Of a stretch of 33,513 nucleotides of DNA, positions 17,801-25,557 are shown one piece after another. A program made the position numbers and the translations under genes. Origin of the DNA: CAYGZA01 sp964354135 (GTDB lineage Bacteria > Planctomycetota > Planctomycetia > Pirellulales > Thermoguttaceae); contig CAYGZA010000026.1 of NCBI GenBank assembly GCA_964354135.1, positions 1 to 33,513 of the forward strand. Reading direction: 5' to 3'. Position 1 is the first letter of the stretch; each line of letters opens with the position of its first letter. The notes under the pieces are model-generated. The model was not told the DNA's origin, did no database searches, and worked only from the letters and a program-made list of their open reading frames with translations.

Positions 17801-18911
17801 TGAGCACGTTAATGATTGGGCGTATCGGGTCGATGATGTCGTTGATCGTTTCGAGCACGGGGCCCGCCAGGTTACGGATCGCCTCGCCCGGGTTGATGCG
17901 GAAGTTGGTGAAGCTGACGCTCGGTGCGGCGGCTCCGCCGAAATCCTCCGGGGCGTCGCTGGTGTCGGCGCCGGCGAGATTCCAGTCGAGCGAGAATTGG
18001 GTCTTGAACGAGGGGAAGTTCGCATTGCCGCCGAAACTGGCAATCAAGTCGAGGTCCACGTCGGCGCCGCCGGTGAAGCTGGCGCTAACGACCTGCCCCA
18101 GCGAGGCGCCGGCGATTTCGCCCAGGGTCAGCTTGCCGTCGGAGTTGGGGTCGGTGAGGTCCACGGCGAACGTGCCGCCCAGCACGCTCCCCAGGTCCAC
18201 AACGTCAAATTGCAGGAAGCCCAACTCGCCCCTGCCGTGAAGGCCGGGGACGGTGGCCTCCACGTGCGCGCTGAGCTCCTCCGCCGCGCCGGTCCCCACG
18301 TACACGCCCAGGGTCTTGTCGATGCCGAACCGCAAGTCCCAGTCGAACCCGACGTCCAACTGCACCGAGCCGTCCACCTCCAGGCCCAGGCCCGGAAGCC
18401 CGATGTCGAAACCGATCGGCAAGGCCACGACCTGCGCGGCCTGGTGGAGCTGCACGCGGAACTCGATCCCCGTGGCGTCGCCCGCCGGCGGCGTGGCCAC
18501 CGGGTCGGGGATGTAAACGCCGTCGACGTACACCTGCACGTCGTTACGGCTGGGACTGCCTGTGCCGTCGTCCGGCGTCACGTCCACCAGCCAGCCCAGC
18601 CCGCCGGGGCCCAGGGCCTCGAACAGGCGCTGCTGCACGAAGGCCACCGTCTTGGCGCCGGCCATCTCCAGGTTGTCCACCACCCGGCGGCGCAAATCGC
18701 CGACGAACCGGGCCGCGTCCCCGAGCTGATCGCCGATCAAGGGGAGCTTGACGCCGAAGACCTGCCCGTCGAGCACCTGCTCCAAGAGCGTCAGGAACCC
18801 GGACACGCCGTCGGCCATCGCCAACAGGTTCGAGGCGAAATCGGCAAGGTTCTCGATGGCGTTGTCAAAGCTCGGCAACGTTACCGAGGTCGTGCCCGCG
18901 ATGTCGCTCAC
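11733..18911 (-). CDS. Giant surface protein, middle part (EF-hand-like loops, RTX repeats, PPC domains, FG-GAP)
   Basis: 2,392 codons from a GTG at 18911 with no Shine-Dalgarno sequence; the protein begins in mid-domain and has no export signal. It is best read as a continuation of the gene starting at 25557. Residues from 18911: beta-rich repeat domains like those in the N-terminal part; two EF-hand loops, DPNSDGKLTLGE (254-265) and DPDHDGKVHINE (623-634); RTX nonapeptides (about 751-999); two bacterial pre-peptidase C-terminal (PPC) domains (about 1391-1627); a second RTX cluster (about 1664-1718); a MAM or choice-of-anchor-J-like module ending EGWYVDDVVV (about 1974-2088); and FG-GAP units containing GDVDGDGRADLG (from about 2094). 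The last 43 or so residues (after VFAGAPLA) are out of frame with the real protein. Multiple calcium sites suggest a protein that folds after export in the presence of calcium. Confidence 0.82.
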   Translation of the reverse strand: MSDIAGTTSVTLPSFDNAIENLADFASNLLAMADGVSGFLTLLEQVLDGQVFGVKLPLIGDQLGDAARFVGDLRRRVVDNLEMAGAKTVAFVQQRLFEALGPGGLGWLVDVTPDDGTGSPSRNDVQVYVDGVYIPDPVATPPAGDATGIEFRVQLHQAAQVVALPIGFDIGLPGLGLEVDGSVQLDVGFDWDLRFGIDKTLGVYVGTGAAEELSAHVEATVPGLHGRGELGFLQFDVVDLGSVLGGTFAVDLTDPNSDGKLTLGEIAGASLGQVVSASFTGGADVDLDLIASFGGNANFPSFKTQFSLDWNLAGADTSDAPEDFGGAAAPSVSFTNFRINPGEAIRNLAGPVLETINDIIDPIRPIINVLTDKLPVIADLGGPYNLLEVAEFFGYLPPTTRQFIEAVAFISDLAEMATSMESGDISLGGFSVDVDLRSRGLSTMDRPDGTTAQIEGAVGGFLSKAKGMASDDGKGLQFPILEDPSKIFGLVLGQDVELVTYDMPELLVDARYHQAFPIFPPFLTVILDGQIGARADFAFGFDTSGIRQAVRTGDWTDVFNGFYVSDTENADGSGADVPEVQLFGSFTAAAVAGIEIDLGVARVAVFAGVEGGIFANVDFDLHDPDHDGKVHINEFDLGCLFEMDGELTAALAAVIQIEAEIDVGLFSIELTIIDERFELFSVTLLEFHTSCEEPAEQEVVQPPDLAHMEGTTLVLNTSDGGDDNFRVLPGTQADEVVVQVGERRQTFAGVSDILGQGGAGNDVLTVDRSVLLPVQLEGGTGRDQLTAGGGPALLRGDEDDDVLTGGSVADTLEGGGGNDRLTGGFGNDTLDGGDGDDLLDGGLDDDILRGGAGMDVVIGGDGRDELHGGAEGDRLEGGLGNDTLYGDEGDDYLDGGNSNDTLFGGAGADEMYGGGGTELGFYGDGGPGSDVLRGTQARDRIDGGFGSDTIYGLGGDDQLWGDGGPGMGNPADFDRIYGGQGHDDLLGDQGRNHLYAWSSDPWAGGQFGVFMDTSGGLHDNDGDLNDDGYLDHDQQTAPTGPWRPPYTVEDTGLNRVLGGPLADDLYGGTGLDFLYGNGAPEDAPDRLYDRHGNLFESSDGGLAGDEWKEYAKSTDKVWYYGGSNKDDVITVDYVTEPGVLQGHHLITRLTNNNGNFTFDAQVQLDFDARDEQGNLIWSPDDSFYGLALTSTADVSGTVPYDQNGGRSNGQLSGRAELAISVDGGPIVTIVVLAADTASNRNVRDLADDINAAIQQIPELYDPATQKYLLQARPNGDRISLVRTAATVSGGASLVVTAVNEVTRDELYFDLDETAQVGFVGARGVSSLLPPEGDFLAIIIDALDGDDRITVGPTVIKSVWTDAGRGNDRVEYVSGKPILIDQTDSRAASDVGNGKISRAYDLGRRLAPATGQILGNHVVTGLTIDSPTDQDWYKFQLAAVPVAGDTIHITSISPLDRLSFELVHLVDDELGGLVPKTVADVASDAADKTIGLYGLEGLELAAGTDYYLHVRTDQVPTIYEISFALGGGNNTTQDTATELVNVAEYNSILGRPLRAGNDQSWFKFTLTEPSRQGDHVALNLFDAAGTITLSLVERDGTATGGSSMVSLAGLSAGDYWLRVAGNGPAVYELAPRIARSNTLVYGTNSLDLASQVVTYLGDMTIVVRKDVILGGEGNDVILGGPGEDWIFGGPGNDVLAGGFDRQAGDLTWGGDGDDIYQVLTDRLPATKAAARRVGSEGNVTSTQTLTDRFDGQQGNDQVLYLGGDRDANGRVVPDNVAIRWNTILHRYEMTSRVWDYQKQQWNTEPIELPAVIRAAKDFDSDSDPKTPPTGQLSADAVFSISVDGAAPKQVTVLKEDTDLNATPVNLVGQLNEALRKAGLRGDVVAGRDGNRLTLTAVHVGSLFSLQILGANAEAADRLGFGPVATASVVAFAPAPTNGRLTDDATFRLALDGTTAVDITILKTDTDNNDAGQAIGGRIVSPEIDLTDVPATMHVDLAFKYLLRTERNPGYDKALVQVSQNGGSWETLASNQSGPEEDLEEDVYWKFAEIRLDAYRGSRIRIRFDFDTVDRLYNAHEGWYVDDVVVQTRPTQPTLYAYTYFGSADYQGFGASMAGIGDYDGVGTDDFAILSSGHVTVFSGGVPPTVAATLTHEASLASYRLAGAGLVDGDNRHDFVLSSLNNYYSYLIFGGAADGMLTERAAVLSGPGGLPGEGGLVPLGDVDGDGRADLGHVAQAVTDRLLENGQSLKHLVGQVFFGTSATLTSMTPAEASELLFGTPGLQVETGSPLYVSAGSLSIPDYFDYFFGPLGNANNDRHPLTQGPLADFAIADTLAGRRLHVFAGAPLAATAGPIWPCWKPWPSMPRRPPTRPTTSRSADASICSGTSPPGARRSC
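11860..12630 (-). repeat. FG-GAP (integrin-alpha-like) repeats
   Basis: Repeated calcium-loop units: GIGDYDGVGTDDFAILSS, GLVDGDNRHDFVLSS, GDVDGDGRADLGHVAQ and, across the frame break, GDGRSDLAVL, with DLDGDGTSDLALG following. The D-x-D-x-D-G-x-x-D-L pattern is that of FG-GAP blades. The array crosses the frame break at about 11.88 kb, which supports the two sides being one protein. Confidence 0.85.
11865..11890 (-). other. Probable frameshift site 2 of the giant gene
   Basis: On the minus strand the upstream frame reads VFAGAPLAATAG, then turns to Trp/Cys/Arg-rich nonsense. The next frame reads GDGRSDLAVLEAVAF, a regular FG-GAP sequence. Adding one G in the stretch CTGGCGGCGAC would join them as VFAGAPLAGDGRSDL. 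It may be a real indel or a base-calling error. Confidence 0.75.
13760..13925 (-). repeat. RTX calcium-binding repeats, second cluster
   Basis: Four to five nonapeptide units, including GGEGNDVIL, GGPGEDWIF, GGPGNDVLA and GGDGDDIY. These form the calcium-binding parallel beta-roll. They lie directly after the two PPC domains. Confidence 0.9.
15915..16660 (-). repeat. RTX (hemolysin-type) calcium-binding repeats, main cluster
   Basis: About 25 units of the form GGxGxDxLx over 250 residues, for example GGFGNDTLDGGDGDDLLDGG and GGLGNDTLYGDEGDDYLDGG. The consensus is that of Hemolysin_Cabind (PF00353). The units are degenerate and lie wholly inside the coding frame. Such arrays bind calcium on reaching the outside of the cell and drive folding. 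Confidence 0.95.
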
Positions 18912-21900
18912 CCGTCAGGGCCACGTGGCCCTCAAGAAAAGGCTGCTCCGGGCCGTCGTCGACCAGGAACACGTGGTTGCCCAGGGCGTCGCCGTGGAGC
19001 GGCGTCCCGACGATCTGGCGCCTGTCGTTGGCGTCGGGCGTTTCGTCCGAGGCGAGGATCCCCAGCCCCCGCCCTGCAATACCGGCCATCGAGCCGTTCA
19101 GCGCACGGACCGCGAAGGCCGTGGCCGTGCCGCGGCTGGTGTCGGTCAGGAGAAAGTGGTCCCCCTCGGCGGCAATGCTGAACTTGCTCGACGCCTGCGG
19201 ATCATCATCATCATCGGCGGCGGCCGCGGCGTCCCTGACCGCTTCTAAGAAATCGCCCACGGTGCCCAGACCGTCGATCTGGATGTCGAAGGCCGTGCCG
19301 TCGCTGAGCGTGATCCGCAGGTCTGCCAGGTCGTCGATCTGCCCGTCGTCGAATCCCCGCGCGGCTACCGGGTCTACAAGCTGCACAAGCCGCATGGCCA
19401 GGATCTGTTTGTCGTGGACCTGCGTCGCGACGTCCCCTTGCGGGTCGATCTGGGGCGGGGCCGCGACCAATTGCAGCCGGTTGCCCGCCACCTGGGCCCT
19501 CACTAGGTTCTGAACGTCCGTGCCCGCAAAGGCGGTCTGCAAAGCCCGCGTCACGTCGGCGGCAAGGTCGGCCAGCGTGGCATTGCCCGCTGTGTCGGCC
19601 GGCGCCAGGGTCACGGTTCTCCTTGTCGGGCCGGCTGCCGTTTCCACTTGGAGCTCAAAGCTCAGACTCGATGCGAGGTTCAAAGCCGCCGGGGTCCGCT
19701 CGCTGGTGATCCCCACCTTCACAGCCACGCCTTGGCCGGCGTTGAGCTCGGAAAGGTCGAGCAAATCGTTGAGCGCGAAGTCGCCGCCCACGGGCGCAAG
19801 CTCAATGCCGATCGTGAACCGGGCGCCCAACTCGGCCTGCAAACCGAGACTGCCCGAACTCGAAAGGTTCACCAGCCCACCCAGGCTCTCGCCCAAGTCG
19901 AAATCGACCGCCCGCTCTGCCAGCGCGTGGCTCAGGTCGATCTCGAAGGTGAGCACGCCGGGCACGCCCGGAGTCGGCGGCGGCGTGAAGTTGACCGCGG
20001 TGAGGGCATCGCCGAGCCGGGAGACCAGATCGTCGATCGTTGCCGTGATTTCACCCGTCTCGGTGGGCTGTAGCAGGCTCGTGATCCTCGCCTCCCAGGC
20101 CTCCTTGAATCGCAACGCGTCGGCGAAGGTCAACTCGCCCGTGAACGGCAGCGTGACGCTCAGGCCCTGGGAGCGCAAGTGGCTGGTGAGCGGCTCGCGC
20201 ACGCCGTCGAGGAAGGTGCCGACCTGGCCGATCACGCCGACCACGTCCGGCGCTGCCAGCTTGGCCAGCGCGGGAAGCCCCATGTCCGTGGCCGGCGGGT
20301 TGAAGCTGACCGCCAGCTCGCCCCCGAAGATGTCGCTTGTGCCGATCGTGACGGCCGCGTCTCCGAAGAGCGTCCTTGAGTCAAAACCGCCGATGCCGAT
20401 CTGGACGTGCAGAGGAAGATTCGCCGTGGCCGAGCCGCTCGGCGTAAGCTCGATCAGGGTAGAGAGCGGATGCGTGAGCAGGTCTTCGAGGGTCAGGTTT
20501 CCGTCGGTGGGATCGTTGACCGTGTCCAACAAAAGGGCCGCGGAGAGGTTGAGCGAGCCCCCTTGGACGCTCGCCTCGACGAAACCGACCTGAAGCGGGG
20601 TGTTGATGCCCACCGCCGACGCGTTGGCCGAAAGCTCCAGTTGCCTGATGTCTACGAAAAACGCTTCCGTCGGAGTGAGCCCCGGCGTCAAGTTCAGGCC
20701 GAACGAGATCGCAAACGTCGCCCCGGCGTCGAGGGCAACATTGACGTCCCCTTGAAGCTGGATTCCGCCCGAGGCTGCGGCGCGCCCGAGATTCAGACTC
20801 CGCGTCTCCATCGCGCGGGTCTCGTACGTCAGGTCGAAGCGGTACTCATTGGGATACTCCGGATCGTTGATGTGCGCGATCCCCGTAAGCCCACGCGCCT
20901 CCAGGAACGCCAAGTAGCTCTCGGCCGAAATCGTCTCGGCCGTCTCGAAGTATTCGGCCACGGGCTCGAACAGTCCCGCCAGCAGCGCCTCGTCCAAGCC
21001 GAGGACCGACGCGATGCTGACCTGGGCGCCGGTCAAACCGGCGGCGGGGCTGGTGTCGGTCGTGCCCACGCCGGAGGCCCCCGGGTCCTGACCGCCAGCC
21101 CCTAACGCGGAGGCGAAACCGGCCGTGGAGCTGCCGGAGGTGGCTCCGACCAGCGGCAAGGGCTGGCCCACCAGACCGGCGGTCGCCAATTGGACGACTT
21201 GCGTGCCCGCTTGGCGCAGGCCATCGGCCACGGCTCGGCGGTCGACCTCGGAGATGTCGTTCGCCGACAACGAATTGAGCCAGCGGAGGGCATTGCTGTC
21301 GAGGTCCGGAGTCTGTGCATCGGCGGCTGTCGGCGGGGTCGCGCGGGCCGCCTTCAGCTTGCGGATCGCCCACTCGGTCAGCGGGCCGATGATCCCGTCG
21401 ACCTCCAGAGCCGGATCGTCGTCGTCGGCAGGGCACAGGTAGTTCAACCGCTGCTGGAGGGCGATGACGTTTTGGAACGAGGAGGAGTCCGTCACTGCCA
21501 GGCTGCCGGCGGTCGAGTACCCGGGCAACACGCGAAGTGCCAGTGTCACAGGAGATCGAACGGACCTTCCGGAAACGCGCTCCGTTACCGTCAAATCCAG
21601 GGAGACTATGCCCTGGAAACCGGGCGCCCACGGCTCGGTGAGTTCGTCATAGGCGATCTCTTCTTCGGTCCCCGGCACGAAATAGAACTGCCCGGTCGTT
21701 GCGAATCGCCTCCCCTCCGGGTCGAACCGGTGCGAAAACAGCAGATAGCCGACGGTCTTGTCATTGTGTACTAACCGCCAGTCGCCGCGGTCGTTGTCGG
21801 AATCGACCGTCACGCGAATCGGGTCTCCGAGATACTGCGGGTCAAGGAGTTCGATCCGGTCGATCTGGAAGCTGGTGGCCGCGGGATGCTCCCTGTGGAG

Positions 21901-24900
21901 GTCGACGGCCAGCACGTCGCCCGTCAGCACGCCAGGTACGAACATGACGCTCGTGATGCGTACGGCAGAGTCCACCCGCGTCCCGCCGCCGACGATTTCG
22001 AACGTCAGCGTTTGCGTCTGGCCCCGCAGCTCGCTCGGGATGGCCACAACCTCGCCGTAGCGCCAGTCCGAGTCCACGGCATTCAGCCCGAACTCGCCAA
22101 TCATCCGATCGCCGCCGAACACGCGGAGCCGGTCGCCGTCGGCGCTGCTGTCGGTCCGCTGCCATATGAATTCCAGTCCGGCAGCGTCCTCCGGCACGTA
22201 GACCCAGTTGTGCGTCCGGCTCGGCCCGCTTGCGTCGAGGACCAGGAACGAATCGGAGCCGTCGCTCTCTACCCGACCGGTGCCTCCGCCCCCGTGATTC
22301 GACCAGCCGGGCACGACGCCGTGCGTTTGGGCCTCTTGCTGGCCATTCCACGACCAGTCGAAGTTCGAGCGACCGAAGATGAAAAGTCCGTTGTCGACCC
22401 AAAAGCGACTCCAGCGCGGTGAGGCACGGAAAAAACGGTACAAAGAATCGTCCTCGGGGTCCACGTCGCGTGGAGTGTGCTCGTGGTCCTGCCGGGCGTC
22501 GGGTAGAGAGGAGGCGAACTGGGGATCTGGCCACGCCCCCCCGCCAAATCGGCTGAAGTAGTATCCCCATTGAGCTAGCGGGTCCCTGACCGAGAGCAGA
22601 TAGCGATCGACTAGCGCAGCATGGGAGAATGCGGGAGCAATCCCGTTTACGTCGTTCATCAGGACATTGTACGTCCCGGGGATGGGACGCCCCTCGGGAA
22701 ACGACTCCGTCTGGTAATACGTGTCCGCAAAAAACACGTTGCCCCACACGGTCGCGCCGTACCCGGTCGGCTGGCCCATGGTGTCGAGCTGTTGAGCCCC
22801 GTCGACCGGGAACTGTTGGGCGTCTTCGTCGAAATCGTGCGGATCGAGATAGGTGAGGTGTTGCACATCGACCCCGAAATACGCCAGCCGCTCTACCGCC
22901 TCGCTGGTGACAACGGCGCCCGTGCCGACGCCGATGAAGTGCATCGAGGGGTTGATGTGCCAGGGGTTATCGGCCCCGGCCTCAGCGTCAATCAACCCGA
23001 GCCCTGTTAGCATGGCAAACAGCGCGTCTCCGGCCGTCTCGGCCCAGCCGGCCGACATCTCGTTCGATTCCGCTGCCCAATCGAACAAGAGCACGACCTC
23101 TCTGGGAACGCCCTCCAGGATCGAGTTATAAGCGTCAAACGCACCCTGGGCCCCATCGTCAGGAAGGTCGTAGTCCAACAGCCATGCGTCGAAGCTGTCT
23201 CCGGTGGCCGGATCGGCGCTTGATGAGTCAGATCCGTCGGCCCGGTTGCGAATCGCCAGCGCCAGAGGTATCAGCTCATCGCCCTGGCCGGCGATGGGCG
23301 CGAACCCGTGCACCAGCACGGTAACGCCTTCGACTAGGTCCTCGGCCAGGTAGGGCGCCAGGCGCTGGCGCACGTCCGTCAAGCTCGACCGGGCAGGCGT
23401 CGCGCCGCTGACGAAGAGCGAATAGTCCTGGGTGAACTCGGCCCCCCAATGACCCACGTGGATCGTGTACGTCCCCGCCACTGGCGGATCGATGAATACC
23501 TGTTCTACGTTGTCGCGGTGATTTCCCAGGATCCTGTACGGGGAGTTGGTGATGCCACGCACAGCCGGCAGGTCGGGATATTCTGGGTCTAAGATCCACG
23601 GATAGTGATACGTCCCCCCCGGACCAGTGATCCACAGGTCCAGGTCGTTCACGAGCATGGGTGTGCGGTCGTCCACCCGGGGATGATCTGGGTCTGGCTC
23701 CACCGTCCTGGCGAGAGGGGGCGGGGGATCGGTCCATACGATGGTTGCCTTGATCGGCGTCGTGCCATCGGAGGTGAACTCCTGAGTCCACTCCGTGCCA
23801 AAGTAGGTCCGCTCGGAGAAGGATGCCTTCGGGTCGAAAAAGAACTGGGCGGCCGCGGCGGCATTGACCAGGCCCCAACCGTAGACGTAGTCCGGGCCCG
23901 GAATGACCTCCCACTCCTCCACGTCGGGGTCCGGATTCACGTCCCTGACGTTCACGTCTGTCGCCGTGTGAATCAAGAGTCCCTTGGTGGTCGCGCTTCG
24001 CGGCCGCTTGCCGAAGAGATTCTGATAGTGCTCCACGAGGAGCGCGGCTGTGCCGGTCACGTTCGGCGCGGCAAGTGACGTCCCGGTGCTCAAGTTGGGG
24101 TCCGAGACATAGGACGAATCCGAACTCGAGCTTGGGGCGTACACGCCGACGCCGTTGGCCACAACGTCGGGCTTGATTCGCCCATCGTCCGTCGGACCCC
24201 TGGAGGACCCACTCCAAATCACGACGCTTTCCGGGGCACAGTCGTCGTCAAGCACGTCATCCACCGCGCCCACGACGAGCGTGTTCTTGGCCGTTGCCTG
24301 CTGCATCAGTGTGTCGTAACCGGTGCCGCCGTTGCCGTCGCTGGGCGGACGGAAGAACCTGGGATCGTCGGCGGGGACCAGGTACCACCCAGGCCCACCT
24401 GCCGTTGGTCCCTGGAGACGTGGAGGCTGGGGCACGGAACCGGTCGAGCGATAGGTGACATACTGCTGGTCCCCGGCCGGAGGCGGCTCCGCGATCCGGT
24501 TCCCGAAATCCTCTCCCCGGTTATTGCCGGCAGCCCACACCGCGAGCAGATTTCGGTTGGTGTAAAGCACCTCATCCATCTCTCCCAGGCTGATGATTCG
24601 CGTCAGGCCTATCGCAGTTACCAGGGCGCTGTCGATCGGGTTGACCGTGCCCTCGTAGGCCTCGTACTTTCCGAAATACGGGTCCTCCTCGTTCCAAGGA
24701 GTGTACAGGTCGTAGTCGGCGACCCACGTGTCAACCGGGTGATTGCTCCCGACCAGGTCCTGCCAAGTGATACGCCCGTCCCAGCCGCGCGGGGCGCCGT
24801 ATGAATGGTTGGACAGATCCAGGATGGGCGCATCCGCCGGGATCTCCAGGAAATCATCGCTTGAATTGCGGCTGCGGATCGTTACTCCCGGGGCCATGCC

Positions 24901-25557
24901 GCGGGCCTGATCGTCCCTCCCCCACGACCCAATAATGCCCGCCACTTGAGTGGCGTGATCGCTAACAGAGCCCGCGTCAACCACGGTGACGCGGCTGGAA
25001 CCCGAGGGGAAGGTGAATTCTCGATGTGACGCCCGCACGAGGCGGGGATCCCAGACCCCGACGGTTACGCCCCGGCCAGTAAGATCCAGCCCTAGGCCGC
25101 CGCCGGGCCAGAGTTGATCCGCGTTGGTCGTGTCCGCGGCGTTGCGGCTAAGGCTCATGTCCACGACCGGCCGCGGGTTGACGATGTAATACGACCCGTC
25201 GACCATTGGGATCAACTCGCCCGCGGTCACGAGGTCTCTTACCCACGCGGATGTGGCGTCGCCGGGTCCCGGGATCTGGTCCGGCGTAACGGTTGCCTGA
25301 AGCGAAGCGCCGATCGCGTCGCCCGGCAGCGCAGTCGCCTGCGAGAGAATCTCGACCACCTGGCTGGAGTCGCCCAGATCACTCGACAGCGGCGACTCGT
25401 CCTCGGTCGGCAGTGGGCTTACCGCCAACAGGCGCCGCTCTTCTAGCGGCTCACACATCAGTCGCCGGGACCGCCAGTGGGGGAGCCGCGCACGCTTCAC
25501 CGACTTGTGAGCTTGCCGCGTCGATCTCCTGCGGGCTCGAAGAGGCTTAGGATTCAT
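18865..25557 (-). CDS. Giant LEPR-XLL surface protein, N-terminal part with S8 subtilisin domain
   Basis: The ATG at 25557 is chosen because it follows a GGAGGG ribosome-binding site 9-10 bases upstream and places the export motif EPLEERRLLAV at residues 36-46; the frame is open further upstream without such signals. An S8 serine protease domain follows, with a complete catalytic set: Asp170 (VTVGVWD), His201 (SDHATQVAG), Asn345 (VWAAGNN) and Ser494 (GTSLAAPNV). Next come a KP43-like C-terminal beta-domain (about 586-720), an alpha/beta-hydrolase-like domain (about 740-993) whose nucleophile elbow reads GVGTG, with Gly878 where Ser is expected, a jelly-roll-like region (about 1043-1206), a peptidoglycan-binding-like segment (about 1360-1406, VDGIIGPLTEWAIRKLK), and long beta-rich repeats with an EF-hand-like loop near residue 1682. 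The real frame ends near 18917; the last 15 or so residues are out of frame. Exported protease plus scaffold; substrates unknown. Confidence 0.86.
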   Translation of the reverse strand: MNPKPLRARRRSTRQAHKSVKRARLPHWRSRRLMCEPLEERRLLAVSPLPTEDESPLSSDLGDSSQVVEILSQATALPGDAIGASLQATVTPDQIPGPGDATSAWVRDLVTAGELIPMVDGSYYIVNPRPVVDMSLSRNAADTTNADQLWPGGGLGLDLTGRGVTVGVWDPRLVRASHREFTFPSGSSRVTVVDAGSVSDHATQVAGIIGSWGRDDQARGMAPGVTIRSRNSSDDFLEIPADAPILDLSNHSYGAPRGWDGRITWQDLVGSNHPVDTWVADYDLYTPWNEEDPYFGKYEAYEGTVNPIDSALVTAIGLTRIISLGEMDEVLYTNRNLLAVWAAGNNRGEDFGNRIAEPPPAGDQQYVTYRSTGSVPQPPRLQGPTAGGPGWYLVPADDPRFFRPPSDGNGGTGYDTLMQQATAKNTLVVGAVDDVLDDDCAPESVVIWSGSSRGPTDDGRIKPDVVANGVGVYAPSSSSDSSYVSDPNLSTGTSLAAPNVTGTAALLVEHYQNLFGKRPRSATTKGLLIHTATDVNVRDVNPDPDVEEWEVIPGPDYVYGWGLVNAAAAAQFFFDPKASFSERTYFGTEWTQEFTSDGTTPIKATIVWTDPPPPLARTVEPDPDHPRVDDRTPMLVNDLDLWITGPGGTYHYPWILDPEYPDLPAVRGITNSPYRILGNHRDNVEQVFIDPPVAGTYTIHVGHWGAEFTQDYSLFVSGATPARSSLTDVRQRLAPYLAEDLVEGVTVLVHGFAPIAGQGDELIPLALAIRNRADGSDSSSADPATGDSFDAWLLDYDLPDDGAQGAFDAYNSILEGVPREVVLLFDWAAESNEMSAGWAETAGDALFAMLTGLGLIDAEAGADNPWHINPSMHFIGVGTGAVVTSEAVERLAYFGVDVQHLTYLDPHDFDEDAQQFPVDGAQQLDTMGQPTGYGATVWGNVFFADTYYQTESFPEGRPIPGTYNVLMNDVNGIAPAFSHAALVDRYLLSVRDPLAQWGYYFSRFGGGAWPDPQFASSLPDARQDHEHTPRDVDPEDDSLYRFFRASPRWSRFWVDNGLFIFGRSNFDWSWNGQQEAQTHGVVPGWSNHGGGGTGRVESDGSDSFLVLDASGPSRTHNWVYVPEDAAGLEFIWQRTDSSADGDRLRVFGGDRMIGEFGLNAVDSDWRYGEVVAIPSELRGQTQTLTFEIVGGGTRVDSAVRITSVMFVPGVLTGDVLAVDLHREHPAATSFQIDRIELLDPQYLGDPIRVTVDSDNDRGDWRLVHNDKTVGYLLFSHRFDPEGRRFATTGQFYFVPGTEEEIAYDELTEPWAPGFQGIVSLDLTVTERVSGRSVRSPVTLALRVLPGYSTAGSLAVTDSSSFQNVIALQQRLNYLCPADDDDPALEVDGIIGPLTEWAIRKLKAARATPPTAADAQTPDLDSNALRWLNSLSANDISEVDRRAVADGLRQAGTQVVQLATAGLVGQPLPLVGATSGSSTAGFASALGAGGQDPGASGVGTTDTSPAAGLTGAQVSIASVLGLDEALLAGLFEPVAEYFETAETISAESYLAFLEARGLTGIAHINDPEYPNEYRFDLTYETRAMETRSLNLGRAAASGGIQLQGDVNVALDAGATFAISFGLNLTPGLTPTEAFFVDIRQLELSANASAVGINTPLQVGFVEASVQGGSLNLSAALLLDTVNDPTDGNLTLEDLLTHPLSTLIELTPSGSATANLPLHVQIGIGGFDSRTLFGDAAVTIGTSDIFGGELAVSFNPPATDMGLPALAKLAAPDVVGVIGQVGTFLDGVREPLTSHLRSQGLSVTLPFTGELTFADALRFKEAWEARITSLLQPTETGEITATIDDLVSRLGDALTAVNFTPPPTPGVPGVLTFEIDLSHALAERAVDFDLGESLGGLVNLSSSGSLGLQAELGARFTIGIELAPVGGDFALNDLLDLSELNAGQGVAVKVGITSERTPAALNLASSLSFELQVETAAGPTRRTVTLAPADTAGNATLADLAADVTRALQTAFAGTDVQNLVRAQVAGNRLQLVAAPPQIDPQGDVATQVHDKQILAMRLVQLVDPVAARGFDDGQIDDLADLRITLSDGTAFDIQIDGLGTVGDFLEAVRDAAAAADDDDDPQASSKFSIAAEGDHFLLTDTSRGTATAFAVRALNGSMAGIAGRGLGILASDETPDANDRRQIVGTPLHGDALGNHVFLVDDGPEQPFLEGHVALTGERHRGHDLGNVAEL
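18880..18917 (-). other. Probable frameshift site 1 of the giant gene
   Basis: One frame reads EGHVALTG and then turns to nonsense, stopping at 18865. The adjacent frame has a TGA two codons before the GTG at 18911, then reads VSDIAGTTSVTLPSF as the start of another domain of the same type. Removing one G from ACGGGTGAG on the minus strand would join them as HVALTVSDIAG. Possible real indel or sequencing error. Confidence 0.75.

Noticed and set aside
18865..18911. GTG at 18911 as a genuine start of an independent, translationally coupled gene
   Set aside because: No ribosome-binding site, no export signal, and the protein starts in the middle of a domain type shared with the preceding frame. 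A one-base frame change explains it better.
15933..19181. Plus-strand open frame of about 1,082 codons opposite the RTX region
   Set aside because: It is the complement of RTX and beta-repeat coding sequence, giving Val/Ala/Arg-rich periodic nonsense. The minus strand carries unmistakable RTX motifs.
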